33,556 nucleotides of DNA from Puia sp. (GTDB lineage: Bacteria; Bacteroidota; Bacteroidia; Chitinophagales; Chitinophagaceae): positions 1 to 33,556 of the forward strand of contig JARLGZ010000253.1 of NCBI GenBank assembly GCA_031292515.1, in the 5' to 3' direction. Below are positions 21,238 to 30,138 of this stretch, one piece after another. The translations under genes were made by a program, and so were the position numbers. Numbering within the stretch: the first letter of the stretch is position 1; every line of letters begins with the position of its first letter. The notes under the pieces are model-generated. The model was not told the origin of the DNA, made no database searches, and saw nothing but the letters and a program-made list of their open reading frames with translations.

Positions 21238-24117
21238 ATGCGCAAGGGCTGGTTAAACGATACGTTCATTAGTTTGAAGTCTACCGTCAGCAATAAGAAG
21301 GTCAGCATGCTGATCGCTTCCTCTGTAGTGCTTTTGGCTGCCGTCATTTTTTTGGCTACCCGGCAGGACCGGGTGGATTACAATACGCAAGTCAAGCCTA
21401 TCTTCAATAAGAAGTGCATTACCTGCCACGGGGGGGTGAAGCGGCAGGCGGATTTCAGCCTGCTTTTCCGTGCCGAAGCGCTGGCGCCCACCAAATCCGG
21501 GAAACCTGCCATCATTCCCGGGGACCCGGATCACAGCGAGATGATCCGGAGGCTGACCTTAAAAGACCCCGAAGAAAGGATGCCCTACCGGCATGATCCG
21601 CTGAGCACGCAGGAGATCGATATCCTCCGTAAGTGGATCAAGGAAGGGGCGCCATGGGGCGATCACTGGGCTTATGTGCCGGTAAAGGAAACCGAGCCGC
21701 CCAGGCCGCATGCACGATTTTTCGGATTGCTGGCAGCCTCGAAGCCGGCCTGGGTCAGGAACGATCTCGACTATTTTATTTATGACGGTCTGCAGAAAGA
21801 GAAACTGCAACCGGCTCCCGAGGCCGACCGGGCGACCCTGTTGAGACGGGTCAGCATGGACCTGGACGGGCTTCCTCCTTCCCCGGCTCTGGCCCGCCAA
21901 TACCTGGCTGAAAAGGATGGCGACAAGGCATATGAGCGTCTCGTGGATTCCCTGCTGGCTTCTCCGCATTTCGGCGAGAAATGGGCTTCCATGTGGCTCG
22001 ACCTGGCCCGCTATGCCGATACAAAGGGATATGAGAAAGACGGGGAGCGTCCGGAGATCTGGAGATACCGCGACTGGCTGATCCGGGCTTTTAATGCGGA
22101 CAAGCCCTATAATGTCTTTCTTACCGAACAACTTGCCGGCGATCTGCTGCCGGCCCATACCGACGAACAGATGATCGCGACGGGTTTTCATCGTAATAGC
22201 CTGACCAATGACGAAGGAGGGACGGACAATGAGGAGTTCCGTACGGCCGCCGTACTCGACCGGGTGAATACGACCTGGCAGGCCCTGATGGGAACCACTT
22301 TCGCCTGTGTACAATGTCACAGCCATCCATATGATCCTTTTAAGCACGATGAATATTATAATTTCGTGGCTTTTTTTAACGATACCCGCGATGAAGATAC
22401 TTATGACGACTACCCGTTGCTCCGGGAGTTCGGTAAATCCGACAGCGCCCGGCTACTCAAACTATCCGATTGGCTAAAGAATAAGGTGCCCGACGAAGAA
22501 AGGGCGCAGCAAATGCAGTTCCTGAAGACCTGGCAGCCTTCCATCAATTCGAATCGTGCGGAAGAGTTTGTAAACAGCGCGCTCCAGGACACCAAATACC
22601 TCAGCTTCCGGGATCATGGTTCCGCAAAGTTCCGGCAGGTAGACCTGGAGCGGATGGACCAGTTGATCTACCGATATACTGCCGGCGCAGACGGAGGCAG
22701 CTGTACGATCCATCTCGACAAGATCGACGGGCCGGTCCTGCAGACGATCCACGCGGCTAAAACCAAAAACTCCTGGGAGATCGCGGCGGTCCCTTTGCCT
22801 CCGACCGCTGGTGTCCATGACCTGTATCTTACTTTTACCAATAGCCGTCTGAAGAAGCCCACCGATGAAGGCATGCAGATCGACTGGCTCCATTTTGGAC
22901 GCAGCCTGCCGGGGAATAGCCGGGTGCCCGGCTATGATAGCGCGAGAAGTATCTATTGGGACCTCCTGGTCAAACAAATCCCCGGCATACCCGTGATGAT
23001 GGACAATCCCGCGGATATGCACCGGGTGTCGAATGTCTTTGAAAGAGGCAACTGGCTGGTCAAAGGCAAGGTGGTGGGTCCGGATGTGCCCCATTCCCTG
23101 AATCCTTTTCCGGCGGGCGCGCCCCATAACCGGCTTGGCCTGGCCGAGTGGATGACCGACAAAAGAAACCCGCTTGTCTCCCGTACCCTGGTAAACCGTC
23201 TCTGGGAGCAACTCTTCGGTACCGGTCTCGTCGAGACGTTAGAAGATATGGGGACACAGGGAGCGGTTCCTACCCACAAGGAACTGATCGACTGGCTGGC
23301 CTGGAAACTCATGAATGACGACGGGTGGAGCGTAAAAAAATGTCTGAAGGGCATCGTACTGTCGGCCACTTACCGGCAGGATTCCAGGGTCAGCCCTGAA
23401 CTGCTGGAGAAGGATCCATACAATAAATTATACGCGCGGGGGCCACGGGTGAGGCTGTCCGCCGAAGAGGTGAGGGACCAGGCGCTTACCGCCAGTGGTC
23501 TGTTATACGATAGTCTGTATGGGCCGCCGGTAAAACCCTGGCAGCCTGCGGGGATCTGGCATTCCCCCTACAATGGCGCTCAATGGAACACGAGCCCGGG
23601 AGGAGACCAATACAGGCGGGCTCTTTATACCTTTTGGAAGCGGTCCGCCCCGTATCCTTCCATGATCGCTTTCGACGGCGCTTCGCGGGAAGTATGTACG
23701 GCCCGGAGGATCCGGACCAACACGCCCCTGCAGGCCCTGGTGACGTTAAACGATTCCGCCTATCTGGAGACTTCTCGGCACCTGGCGTTTCGGATGATGG
23801 GAACGGAAGAAGAAAAAGAGCCCGGGCCAGGCGGGGAGAAGGGGAGGAAACAGGTAGCAGCTAACGACGCGCATCCGGACAAGGCGCAGGTGATCGCCAA
23901 AGGATATGAACTGCTGATGTATAAGCCGATCGAGCCGTCGAAGCTGGCAGTCCTTGAGAAGTTATACGACAAGGCTTATGCGCAGTTCGCCGGCGACGAA
24001 TACAAGACCTGCGAGATGGTAGGAGAGCCCGGCATCCATGATGATCCCGGTACGGCAGCCTATGTGGTCGTGGCGGGGGCGCTTTTGAATCTGGATGAGG
24101 TGGTGACGAAGAATTAG
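21238..24117 (+). CDS. Membrane-anchored cytochrome c / DUF1549 / CBM6-like / DUF1553 protein
   Basis: From ATG 21238 the protein has 959 residues (a TTG start at 21214 would add eight). Order: a membrane anchor at about 24-41; a Planctomycete-type cytochrome c domain with CITCH (60-64) and distal MPYRHD; DUF1549 (about 165-400) with SLTNDEGGTDNEEFR and a second heme motif CVQCHSHPYDPFKHDEYY; a CBM6-like beta-sandwich insert (about 475-560, with GGSCTIHLDKIDGPVL and AGVHDLYLTF); and DUF1553 (about 635-870) with NPLVSRTLVNRLWEQLFG and RIRTNTPLQALVTLND. The architecture is typical of PVC bacteria and some Bacteroidota, where it pairs with a DUF1501 gene, as here. Biochemical role unknown; the hemes and CBM-like domain suggest redox work on a polysaccharide. 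Confidence 0.88.
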   Translation: MRKGWLNDTFISLKSTVSNKKVSMLIASSVVLLAAVIFLATRQDRVDYNTQVKPIFNKKCITCHGGVKRQADFSLLFRAEALAPTKSGKPAIIPGDPDHSEMIRRLTLKDPEERMPYRHDPLSTQEIDILRKWIKEGAPWGDHWAYVPVKETEPPRPHARFFGLLAASKPAWVRNDLDYFIYDGLQKEKLQPAPEADRATLLRRVSMDLDGLPPSPALARQYLAEKDGDKAYERLVDSLLASPHFGEKWASMWLDLARYADTKGYEKDGERPEIWRYRDWLIRAFNADKPYNVFLTEQLAGDLLPAHTDEQMIATGFHRNSLTNDEGGTDNEEFRTAAVLDRVNTTWQALMGTTFACVQCHSHPYDPFKHDEYYNFVAFFNDTRDEDTYDDYPLLREFGKSDSARLLKLSDWLKNKVPDEERAQQMQFLKTWQPSINSNRAEEFVNSALQDTKYLSFRDHGSAKFRQVDLERMDQLIYRYTAGADGGSCTIHLDKIDGPVLQTIHAAKTKNSWEIAAVPLPPTAGVHDLYLTFTNSRLKKPTDEGMQIDWLHFGRSLPGNSRVPGYDSARSIYWDLLVKQIPGIPVMMDNPADMHRVSNVFERGNWLVKGKVVGPDVPHSLNPFPAGAPHNRLGLAEWMTDKRNPLVSRTLVNRLWEQLFGTGLVETLEDMGTQGAVPTHKELIDWLAWKLMNDDGWSVKKCLKGIVLSATYRQDSRVSPELLEKDPYNKLYARGPRVRLSAEEVRDQALTASGLLYDSLYGPPVKPWQPAGIWHSPYNGAQWNTSPGGDQYRRALYTFWKRSAPYPSMIAFDGASREVCTARRIRTNTPLQALVTLNDSAYLETSRHLAFRMMGTEEEKEPGPGGEKGRKQVAANDAHPDKAQVIAKGYELLMYKPIEPSKLAVLEKLYDKAYAQFAGDEYKTCEMVGEPGIHDDPGTAAYVVVAGALLNLDEVVTKN

Positions 24118-24233
24118 AGGCGAAAGGCGAAGGACGCGAATGGGCAAGATCCAAATGGGTAAGATGTGAATGGGGGTAGACGCAAATAACACGAATGGAC
24201 GCGAATTTGTGAGACACGGATAAATAAAAGAAT
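24118..24233. repeat. Degenerate GACGCGAAT/AAATGGG-type repeat spacer
   Basis: The spacer between the cytochrome and DUF1501 genes is made of short, imperfect repeats: GGACGCGAAT occurs twice, and AATGGG-like and GACGCAAAT variants occur between. No hairpin terminator or promoter is clear, so the two genes may be co-transcribed. Confidence 0.6.
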
Positions 24234-25754
24234 ATGACCCAGAAAGAAATTCATAATCAGCGGCTGGTGAATGAGGCCAATGCAAGGGCCCTGAGCCACC
24301 TGACACGCAGGCATTTTCTGAAGGAGAGCGCCATGGGGCTGGGTGCGCTGGCGCTCGGGGCTTTGCTGCCGGGCTGCGGGATAGGAACAAGCGGCGGAGC
24401 GGGCCTGGATGGAGGCATCGTTTTTGACCCTGCCAACCCGTTGGCGCCGAAGCTGCCTATGTTCCCCGGGAAGGCGAAGAGCGTGATCTACCTGCATATG
24501 GCCGGTGCGCCTTCTCAACTGGAGCTTTTCGATTTCAAGCCCGACCTGATGAAGCTGGACGGACAGGACTGCCCGGATTCGCTGTTAAAAGGGAAACGGT
24601 TTGCCTTTATCCGCGGTGTACCCAAGATGCTGGGGCCGCAGGCCCATTTTGCGCAGAGGGGTCAGAGCGGGGCGTGGGTAAGCGACTATCTTCCGCATTT
24701 TTCGACCGTCGTGGATGAGGTGGCTTTCCTGAAAGCCGTCACCACCGATCAGTTCAACCATGCCCCTGCGCAATTGATGATGCATACCGGGACGGGCAGG
24801 CTGGGAAGACCGAGCATCGGTTCCTGGGTGACCTATGGGCTGGGCTCGGAGAACCAGAATCTTCCGGGCTTTGTCGTGCTGACCTCGGGCGGCTATCTCC
24901 CCGATGCGGGCAAGAGCGTCTGGGGGAGCGGCTTCCTGCCCTCGGTGTACCAGGGTGTACAGTGCCGCAGCGAAGGCGACCCGGTATTGTTTATCAGGGA
25001 TCCCGACGGCATGAGCCGGGATCTGCGCAAAGCGTCCATCGACGCTATCAACGAGGTCAATAAACAGGAATACAAGGAATACAACGACCCGGAAATATTG
25101 TCCAGGATCTCACAATACGAACTGGCTTATCGCATGCAGATATCCGTGCCCGATGTGATGGATATCAATGACGAACCGGCGTATATCCATGAGATGTATG
25201 GTACAAAACCGGGCAAGGCGAGCTTCGCCAACAATGTCCTGCTGGCACGGAAGCTTGTGGAGAAAGGCGTGCGCTTCGTCCAGCTCTTTGACTGGGGCTG
25301 GGACAGCCACGGGACGGATCCCTCTACTTCCGTGGACATGGGGCTTATCAAGAAATGCAAGGAGGTGGACCGGGCAAAAACGGCCCTGCTCCTCGACCTA
25401 AAGCAGCGTGGACTGCTGGACGAGACCCTGGTCGTATGGGGCGGTGAATTCGGCAGGACGCCGATGATGGAAAACCGGGATGGTAAACAAAATCCTTTCA
25501 AAGGAAGAGACCATCATGTGGAGGCCTTTACCATCTGGATGGCGGGTGGCGGCATCAAAAAAGGCGCCAGCTACGGCGAAACCGACGAGATCGGATATGC
25601 CGCCATCAGCGGGAAGACGACGGCCTTCGATATCCAGGCGACGATCCTGAATCAACTGGGATTCGATCACACGAAGTTCACCTTCCCCTTCCAGGGCAGG
25701 CCTTTCCGGCTGACCGATGTAGCCGGAAAAGTCATCGATGATGTGGTCGCTTAA
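24234..25754 (+). CDS. DUF1501 protein, Tat-exported
   Basis: The 506-residue protein begins with a twin-arginine signal (TRRHFLKES with R25-R26, hydrophobic MGLGALALGALL), ending in LPGC with Cys48, so it may be a Tat-dependent lipoprotein. The rest is a DUF1501 domain of the alkaline phosphatase/sulfatase superfamily. SVIYLHMAGAPSQLELFDFK (near 83-102) is the metal-site start, FNHAPAQLMMHTG and FVQLFDWGWDSHG follow, and VVWGGEFGRTP and DHHVEAFTIWMAGGG carry the late ligands. The activity of DUF1501 proteins is not established. It follows the DUF1549/DUF1553 gene in the same direction, the normal pairing, and both should act outside the cytoplasm. Tat export implies folding before export. 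Confidence 0.9.
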   Translation: MTQKEIHNQRLVNEANARALSHLTRRHFLKESAMGLGALALGALLPGCGIGTSGGAGLDGGIVFDPANPLAPKLPMFPGKAKSVIYLHMAGAPSQLELFDFKPDLMKLDGQDCPDSLLKGKRFAFIRGVPKMLGPQAHFAQRGQSGAWVSDYLPHFSTVVDEVAFLKAVTTDQFNHAPAQLMMHTGTGRLGRPSIGSWVTYGLGSENQNLPGFVVLTSGGYLPDAGKSVWGSGFLPSVYQGVQCRSEGDPVLFIRDPDGMSRDLRKASIDAINEVNKQEYKEYNDPEILSRISQYELAYRMQISVPDVMDINDEPAYIHEMYGTKPGKASFANNVLLARKLVEKGVRFVQLFDWGWDSHGTDPSTSVDMGLIKKCKEVDRAKTALLLDLKQRGLLDETLVVWGGEFGRTPMMENRDGKQNPFKGRDHHVEAFTIWMAGGGIKKGASYGETDEIGYAAISGKTTAFDIQATILNQLGFDHTKFTFPFQGRPFRLTDVAGKVIDDVVA

Positions 25755-25841
25755 GAAGCCATAGAAGCCGGCAATATGAGCGGATCGGAAGACGTCTGAA
25801 AAAGCCGAAAATTATAATAGTTTTACCAAAAACTGACCCCT

Positions 25842-27278
25842 TTGCTTTTATCTGTTTTGCTATTATCCATCGTTGAATTCATTGGTCGCTTTCATCCCGT
25901 GCTGGTCCATTTGCCGATCGGCATCCTGCTCATGGGCCTCTTGCTGCAAGCGTTGTCACGCTACCCGAAATACGCCATTTCTCATGGCGTCATAAAAGTG
26001 GTGCTGTTGTGCGGGATGTTTTCCGCATTGGCTTCGTGTATTACGGGTTATCTTCTATCCCTGAGCGGCGAATATGACGACAGCCTGGTCGCCTGGCATA
26101 TGTGGATGGGCATCTGCGTGGCGCTGGTGTCCATGCTCCTGTTTGTAAAAGTGGCGAAGAAGGAAAATGACCTGGCTTACCGGGCTTTGTCTGCCGGTCT
26201 GCTCGTGCTGATCATGGTTACGGGCCATCTGGGCGGCTCGCTGACGCATGGTTCGGACTACCTGACGGCGGCCCTGGGCAGCGGTTTGGGGCCGGCTGCG
26301 GTCGCCCACAAGCCGATCCCGGATATCAAAGAGGCAAAGGTTTATGCCGACGTCATCCAGCCGATGTTGCAGGCCAACTGTTACAGCTGTCATGGACCGG
26401 ACAAACAAAAAGGCAAGTTGCGGCTTGACGATTCTGCCTGGATCGTCAAGGGGGGAAAGGACGGGGCTATCATACACCCTTTGCATGCTACGGAGAGCGA
26501 ATTGATGAAAAGGATACTCTTGCCCGCGGAGGATGAGCATCATATGCCACCCAAAGAAAAGACCCCTTTAAAAGAGAGCGAAATCGCCCTTTTCGGATGG
26601 TGGATCGACCAGGGTGCGAATTTCTCCGGGAAGGTGAAGGCGTTTCCGCAGCCGGGGAAAATCGGCGCCTACCTGTTGGCCCTGCAGGCCGGGAATGGCG
26701 GTAGCGGAGGCCCCAAAGCGTCCTCCCTGGTGCCTGCTGCCCCGGTGGAAGAAGCTGCTGAAAAAGACCTGGAAGCCTTGCGGGCGAAAAAGGTGGAAGT
26801 GATTCCCGTGGCCCATGGCAGCCACTACCTTTCGGTCAATTTTGTCAACGCGGTCGATGTCACAGATAAGGATTTACAACTGCTGGTACCCTTGCAGAAG
26901 CAGCTCGTTTGGTTAAAGCTGGGTAACCAGCCGGTGGGGGATAGCGGGATGGCGGCGATCGGGCAGTGCGGAGCGCTCACGGTCCTGCATCTCAACGATA
27001 CCCGTGTCTCTGATAAAGGCCTGACCTACCTGCAATCCCTGCATAACCTGCGTCTGCTTAACCTGGTGGGCACAGGGGTCACGGCTCAGGGCGTGGTTTC
27101 GCTGGAGCCCCTGAAACAACTGCAGTCTCTATTCCTCTACCGGACCCGCGTGGAGTTGAAGGATTGGAAATTCCTGCAGCAGCATTTCCCGAAGACGGCC
27201 CTGGATTCGGGTGGGTATGTGGTACCTTTCCTGCCCTGGGATACGATCGACGAGATGAGGCCGAAGAAGAAACAGTGA
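25842..27278 (+). CDS. DUF2231 / cytochrome c / leucine-rich-repeat membrane protein
   Basis: The 478-residue protein starts at TTG 25842; no upstream or early ATG exists, so a non-ATG start is forced (TTG 25857 is possible). Four transmembrane helices (about 18-38, 50-72, 85-104, 115-132) form a DUF2231 module with RFHPVLVHLPIGILL, whose histidines may bind heme b. A Planctomycete-type cytochrome c domain follows, with CYSCH (180-184) and axial Met235 in HHMPPKEK. A linker leads to about four leucine-rich repeats (about 350-450). It probably passes electrons between the membrane and periplasmic partners of the same cluster, such as the preceding cytochrome protein or the cupredoxin. The spacer from the DUF1501 gene is 87 bases. 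Confidence 0.85.
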   Translation: MLLSVLLLSIVEFIGRFHPVLVHLPIGILLMGLLLQALSRYPKYAISHGVIKVVLLCGMFSALASCITGYLLSLSGEYDDSLVAWHMWMGICVALVSMLLFVKVAKKENDLAYRALSAGLLVLIMVTGHLGGSLTHGSDYLTAALGSGLGPAAVAHKPIPDIKEAKVYADVIQPMLQANCYSCHGPDKQKGKLRLDDSAWIVKGGKDGAIIHPLHATESELMKRILLPAEDEHHMPPKEKTPLKESEIALFGWWIDQGANFSGKVKAFPQPGKIGAYLLALQAGNGGSGGPKASSLVPAAPVEEAAEKDLEALRAKKVEVIPVAHGSHYLSVNFVNAVDVTDKDLQLLVPLQKQLVWLKLGNQPVGDSGMAAIGQCGALTVLHLNDTRVSDKGLTYLQSLHNLRLLNLVGTGVTAQGVVSLEPLKQLQSLFLYRTRVELKDWKFLQQHFPKTALDSGGYVVPFLPWDTIDEMRPKKKQ

Positions 27279-27520
27279 GGGGCGTAGTGAGTAGTGAGTA
27301 GTGAATAGTGAGTAGTCAGTTGTGAGTAGTCAGTAGTGAATAGTCATCAGTAGTGATGAGTGATGAGTAGTGAGTGGAGGAGTACGAGGTAGGTGAGTAG
27401 TGAGCTGAGGAGTAGGCGGGTAGGTGAGTAGTGAGTGGAGAGATGGGGTGAGAGTAGTAAGTGGATTGTCTGATGAGAGAGGAGTAGGGAGTAAGACGTA
27501 AGAAGTGAGGGAGATGGACG
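27279..27520. repeat. Low-complexity GTAGTGA repeat tract
   Basis: About 240 bases consist of imperfect copies of AGTAGTGAGT and related GGTGAGTAGTGAG units, with almost no C on the plus strand. Unit length and spacing vary, unlike CRISPR. The first codons of an open frame starting at GTG 27505 lie in it, but the following gene starts better at 27553. Confidence 0.85.
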
Positions 27521-27552
27521 ACATTAGGCATGTTTTTTTAATAACAAGCGAT

Positions 27553-30000
27553 ATGTTCAGAAATCTTCTTAAGGTTGCCTTCCGGAGTCTCCGGAAGCAC
27601 CGGTTTCATTCCGGGTTGAATATTTTTGGCCTGGCGTTGGGCATGGGCTGTTCCCTGGTATTGTTCCAATTTGTCCGCTATCATCTGGGCTTCGATGCCT
27701 ATCACCGGAATGCCGGTCATCTTTACCGGGTAGTCACCGATCTGCACCTGGACGACGGATCTGTCGAATTCGAAAGGGGCGCGCCGCTGGCGCTTGTGGA
27801 GGCCCTGCGACGGGAAGTTCCCCAGGTCAGCAATACGGGGGTCCTGGTGAATAATCATTTTTTTATGGTCAGCATCCCCGAAGAACCTTCCGTAAACAGG
27901 CCGGGAGGAAAAGATGAGACAGGCGAAAAGATCTTCGCCGAGCACGAGAATACGGCGTTTGCCGACCGCCATTGGTTCGAACTCTTCGACTACCACTGGG
28001 AAGCGGGGGATGCGGCTACGGCGCTGCAGGCCCCCAATATGGCTGTGATAACGGCCGGGCTGGCAAAAAAATATTTTGGGGAAGCCGATCCGATGGGTCG
28101 GGTGATCCGTATCGATAGAAAACAGTCTGTGACGATTACGGGTGTCGTGTCCGATCCTCCCCCAGCCACGGATTTTAAAACAGCGCTGTTTGTTTCGTTG
28201 TCATCCTACCGGAATTTCTTCCCGGACGATCAGGCGTTCCGGACCAACTGGTGGCTGATGACTTCGAGGACTTCCTTATTTATCTTGCTTCCGCAGGGCG
28301 TTGCCGCCGGGAGCGTCGATAAAGCCATCCGGGGTCTCACGAAGACCAACATGGGAGAGATGTCCAAAAACTACCAATTCCATTTGCAGCCGCTGAAAGA
28401 AGTGCATTTTGACGGGAGATATAGCGGAGTGATTTCACGGTCATTGCTGACCACGTTGGGCTTGGTCGCCATTTTCCTGTTGCTGATCGCCTGTATCAAT
28501 TTTATAAACCTGTCCTCCGCCCAACAGGCGAGAAGGGTCCGTGAGATTGGAACCCGCAAGGTATTGGGCAGCGGACCGGCCGCCATCTTCTGGCAATTTA
28601 TGACCGAGACCTCGCTGATGGTTTTGCTGGCGGCCATCGGGGCCGTTTGTTTGTTGGCTGTGCTTATACAGGGGTTAAACAACTGGCTGCAGCTCGATCT
28701 CGGTTTTAAGATGATCGGAGGCGGAAGCGCTGTGGCCTATTTCATACTGCTATTGTTGCTGGTGGCTGCTGCGGCCGGTCTCTACCCGGCGCTGATGCTG
28801 AGCCGTGTCAGGCCCATCGCCGCCTTAAAGACGGCGTCGGGGAATATGCCCGGATCCTCCCGGCCTTCCTGGCAACGGAAGGGGCTCATCATTTTGCAGA
28901 ATGGCTGCGCGCAGGTGTTGATCGTTTGTGCACTGGTTATTACGATGCAGATGAACTATATCAGGAACGCCGATCTGGGGTTTAAAAAAGACGCCGTCGT
29001 CATGCTGCGGGTACCGGATACCAGTGCCTACAAGATGGCTGTCCTTCGGGAGCAGTTGCTGGCAAGACCGGGTGTAAAGGAGCTGAGTTTTTGTTTCCGT
29101 GCCCCCTCTTCCGACGCGAACAATGGCGGTTCCGTCCGGTTCGACGACCGTGACTGGGAGAAGTTCGTGGCCCGTTCGATTGAGGGGGATTCTCACTATG
29201 TGCCGACCTTTGGTTTACGGTTGCTTGCCGGCAGAAACCTGCAGGAAAGCGATACGATCCGGGAGTTCCTCATCAATGAGGACCTGGTGCATAAGTTGGG
29301 CTTTCGTGATCCCGGACAGGTCATCGGGCATCGGTTGGTGGCGGGGGACGTCGCCGGCGATCACCCGGGAGTCATTGTGGGCGTGGTGGGCGACTTCAAC
29401 TACAGCTCCCTGTATGGAGGAATTGAACCCGTGGAGATCAGTACGGTCAGAGAGAACTACAAATATGCGGCGATAAAATTAAATGGCGTTTCGGCCGGCG
29501 GTGGTCAGGTATTAAAAGAGGTCGATGCAATCTGGAGATCCGTCTATCCGGGGAATGTCTTTGAATATCATTTTTTAAACGAACAGATCGAGGGTTTTTA
29601 TCGCAGCGAAGAAACGCTGAACAGGATGATCGGCGTCGCTGCGGTGGTGGCGATTGTAATTAGCTGTCTGGGGTTGCTGGGTTTGGTCTCTATGCTGACC
29701 CTTCAACGCACAAAGGAAATCGGCATCCGCAAGGTATCGGGGGCATCGGAGGGACAGATCCTGGTGCTGTTGGCGAAGGATTTTCTGCAATGGGTGCTGC
29801 TGTCGATCCTGATTGCGGTTCCCGTTGCCGGGTGGGCTATGCATCAGTGGCTGCAGCGTTTCAACTACCGGATCCCATTTCCCGGATGGCTGTTTGGGCT
29901 ATCGGGGGTGGGTGGTGTGATCATTGCCCTGTTTACGATCGGCTTCCATGCGACAAGGGCTGCGCGGGCGAACCCGGTCGAGGCATTGAGGAGGGAGTAG
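27553..30000 (+). CDS. FtsX/MacB-type ABC transporter permease (1 of 3)
   Basis: From ATG 27553 the protein has 815 residues; this start gives the canonical opening MFRNLLKVAFRSLRKHRF, whereas the GTG at 27505 lies in repeat DNA. Plan: helix 1 (about 20-40), a MacB periplasmic core domain, an FtsX block of three helices with EIGTRKVLGSG (about 328-338), then a second periplasmic domain, and a final FtsX block with TKEIGIRKVSGAS (about 719-731). Such two-FtsX-domain permeases work with a separate ATPase in extrusion or lipoprotein-type mechanotransmission; no ATPase gene is in the window. Both halves are intact. It is a diverged paralogue of the next two genes. Confidence 0.9.
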   Translation: MFRNLLKVAFRSLRKHRFHSGLNIFGLALGMGCSLVLFQFVRYHLGFDAYHRNAGHLYRVVTDLHLDDGSVEFERGAPLALVEALRREVPQVSNTGVLVNNHFFMVSIPEEPSVNRPGGKDETGEKIFAEHENTAFADRHWFELFDYHWEAGDAATALQAPNMAVITAGLAKKYFGEADPMGRVIRIDRKQSVTITGVVSDPPPATDFKTALFVSLSSYRNFFPDDQAFRTNWWLMTSRTSLFILLPQGVAAGSVDKAIRGLTKTNMGEMSKNYQFHLQPLKEVHFDGRYSGVISRSLLTTLGLVAIFLLLIACINFINLSSAQQARRVREIGTRKVLGSGPAAIFWQFMTETSLMVLLAAIGAVCLLAVLIQGLNNWLQLDLGFKMIGGGSAVAYFILLLLLVAAAAGLYPALMLSRVRPIAALKTASGNMPGSSRPSWQRKGLIILQNGCAQVLIVCALVITMQMNYIRNADLGFKKDAVVMLRVPDTSAYKMAVLREQLLARPGVKELSFCFRAPSSDANNGGSVRFDDRDWEKFVARSIEGDSHYVPTFGLRLLAGRNLQESDTIREFLINEDLVHKLGFRDPGQVIGHRLVAGDVAGDHPGVIVGVVGDFNYSSLYGGIEPVEISTVRENYKYAAIKLNGVSAGGGQVLKEVDAIWRSVYPGNVFEYHFLNEQIEGFYRSEETLNRMIGVAAVVAIVISCLGLLGLVSMLTLQRTKEIGIRKVSGASEGQILVLLAKDFLQWVLLSILIAVPVAGWAMHQWLQRFNYRIPFPGWLFGLSGVGGVIIALFTIGFHATRAARANPVEALRRE

Positions 30001-30138
30001 GAGGCCGGGAGGTCAAAATGAAACAGCCTGTGTATCGAAAACGGACAGCGGAGAGATGCTGTATGAGGGTAAATATTTGATTTTCATTTCTTTGTAAGCC
30101 GGGCATGTTTTTGGTCCCTTTGTTGCAAACCAAGAGCT

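Noticed and set aside
27279-27520. CRISPR array
   Set aside because: Units are short, variable and contiguous, with no constant repeats of 23-50 bases, no unique spacers and no cas genes.
30001-30138. Gene or promoter between permeases 1 and 2
   Set aside because: AT-rich with several TTTG words, but no TTTG/TAnnTTTG pair at proper spacing and no open frame worth keeping.
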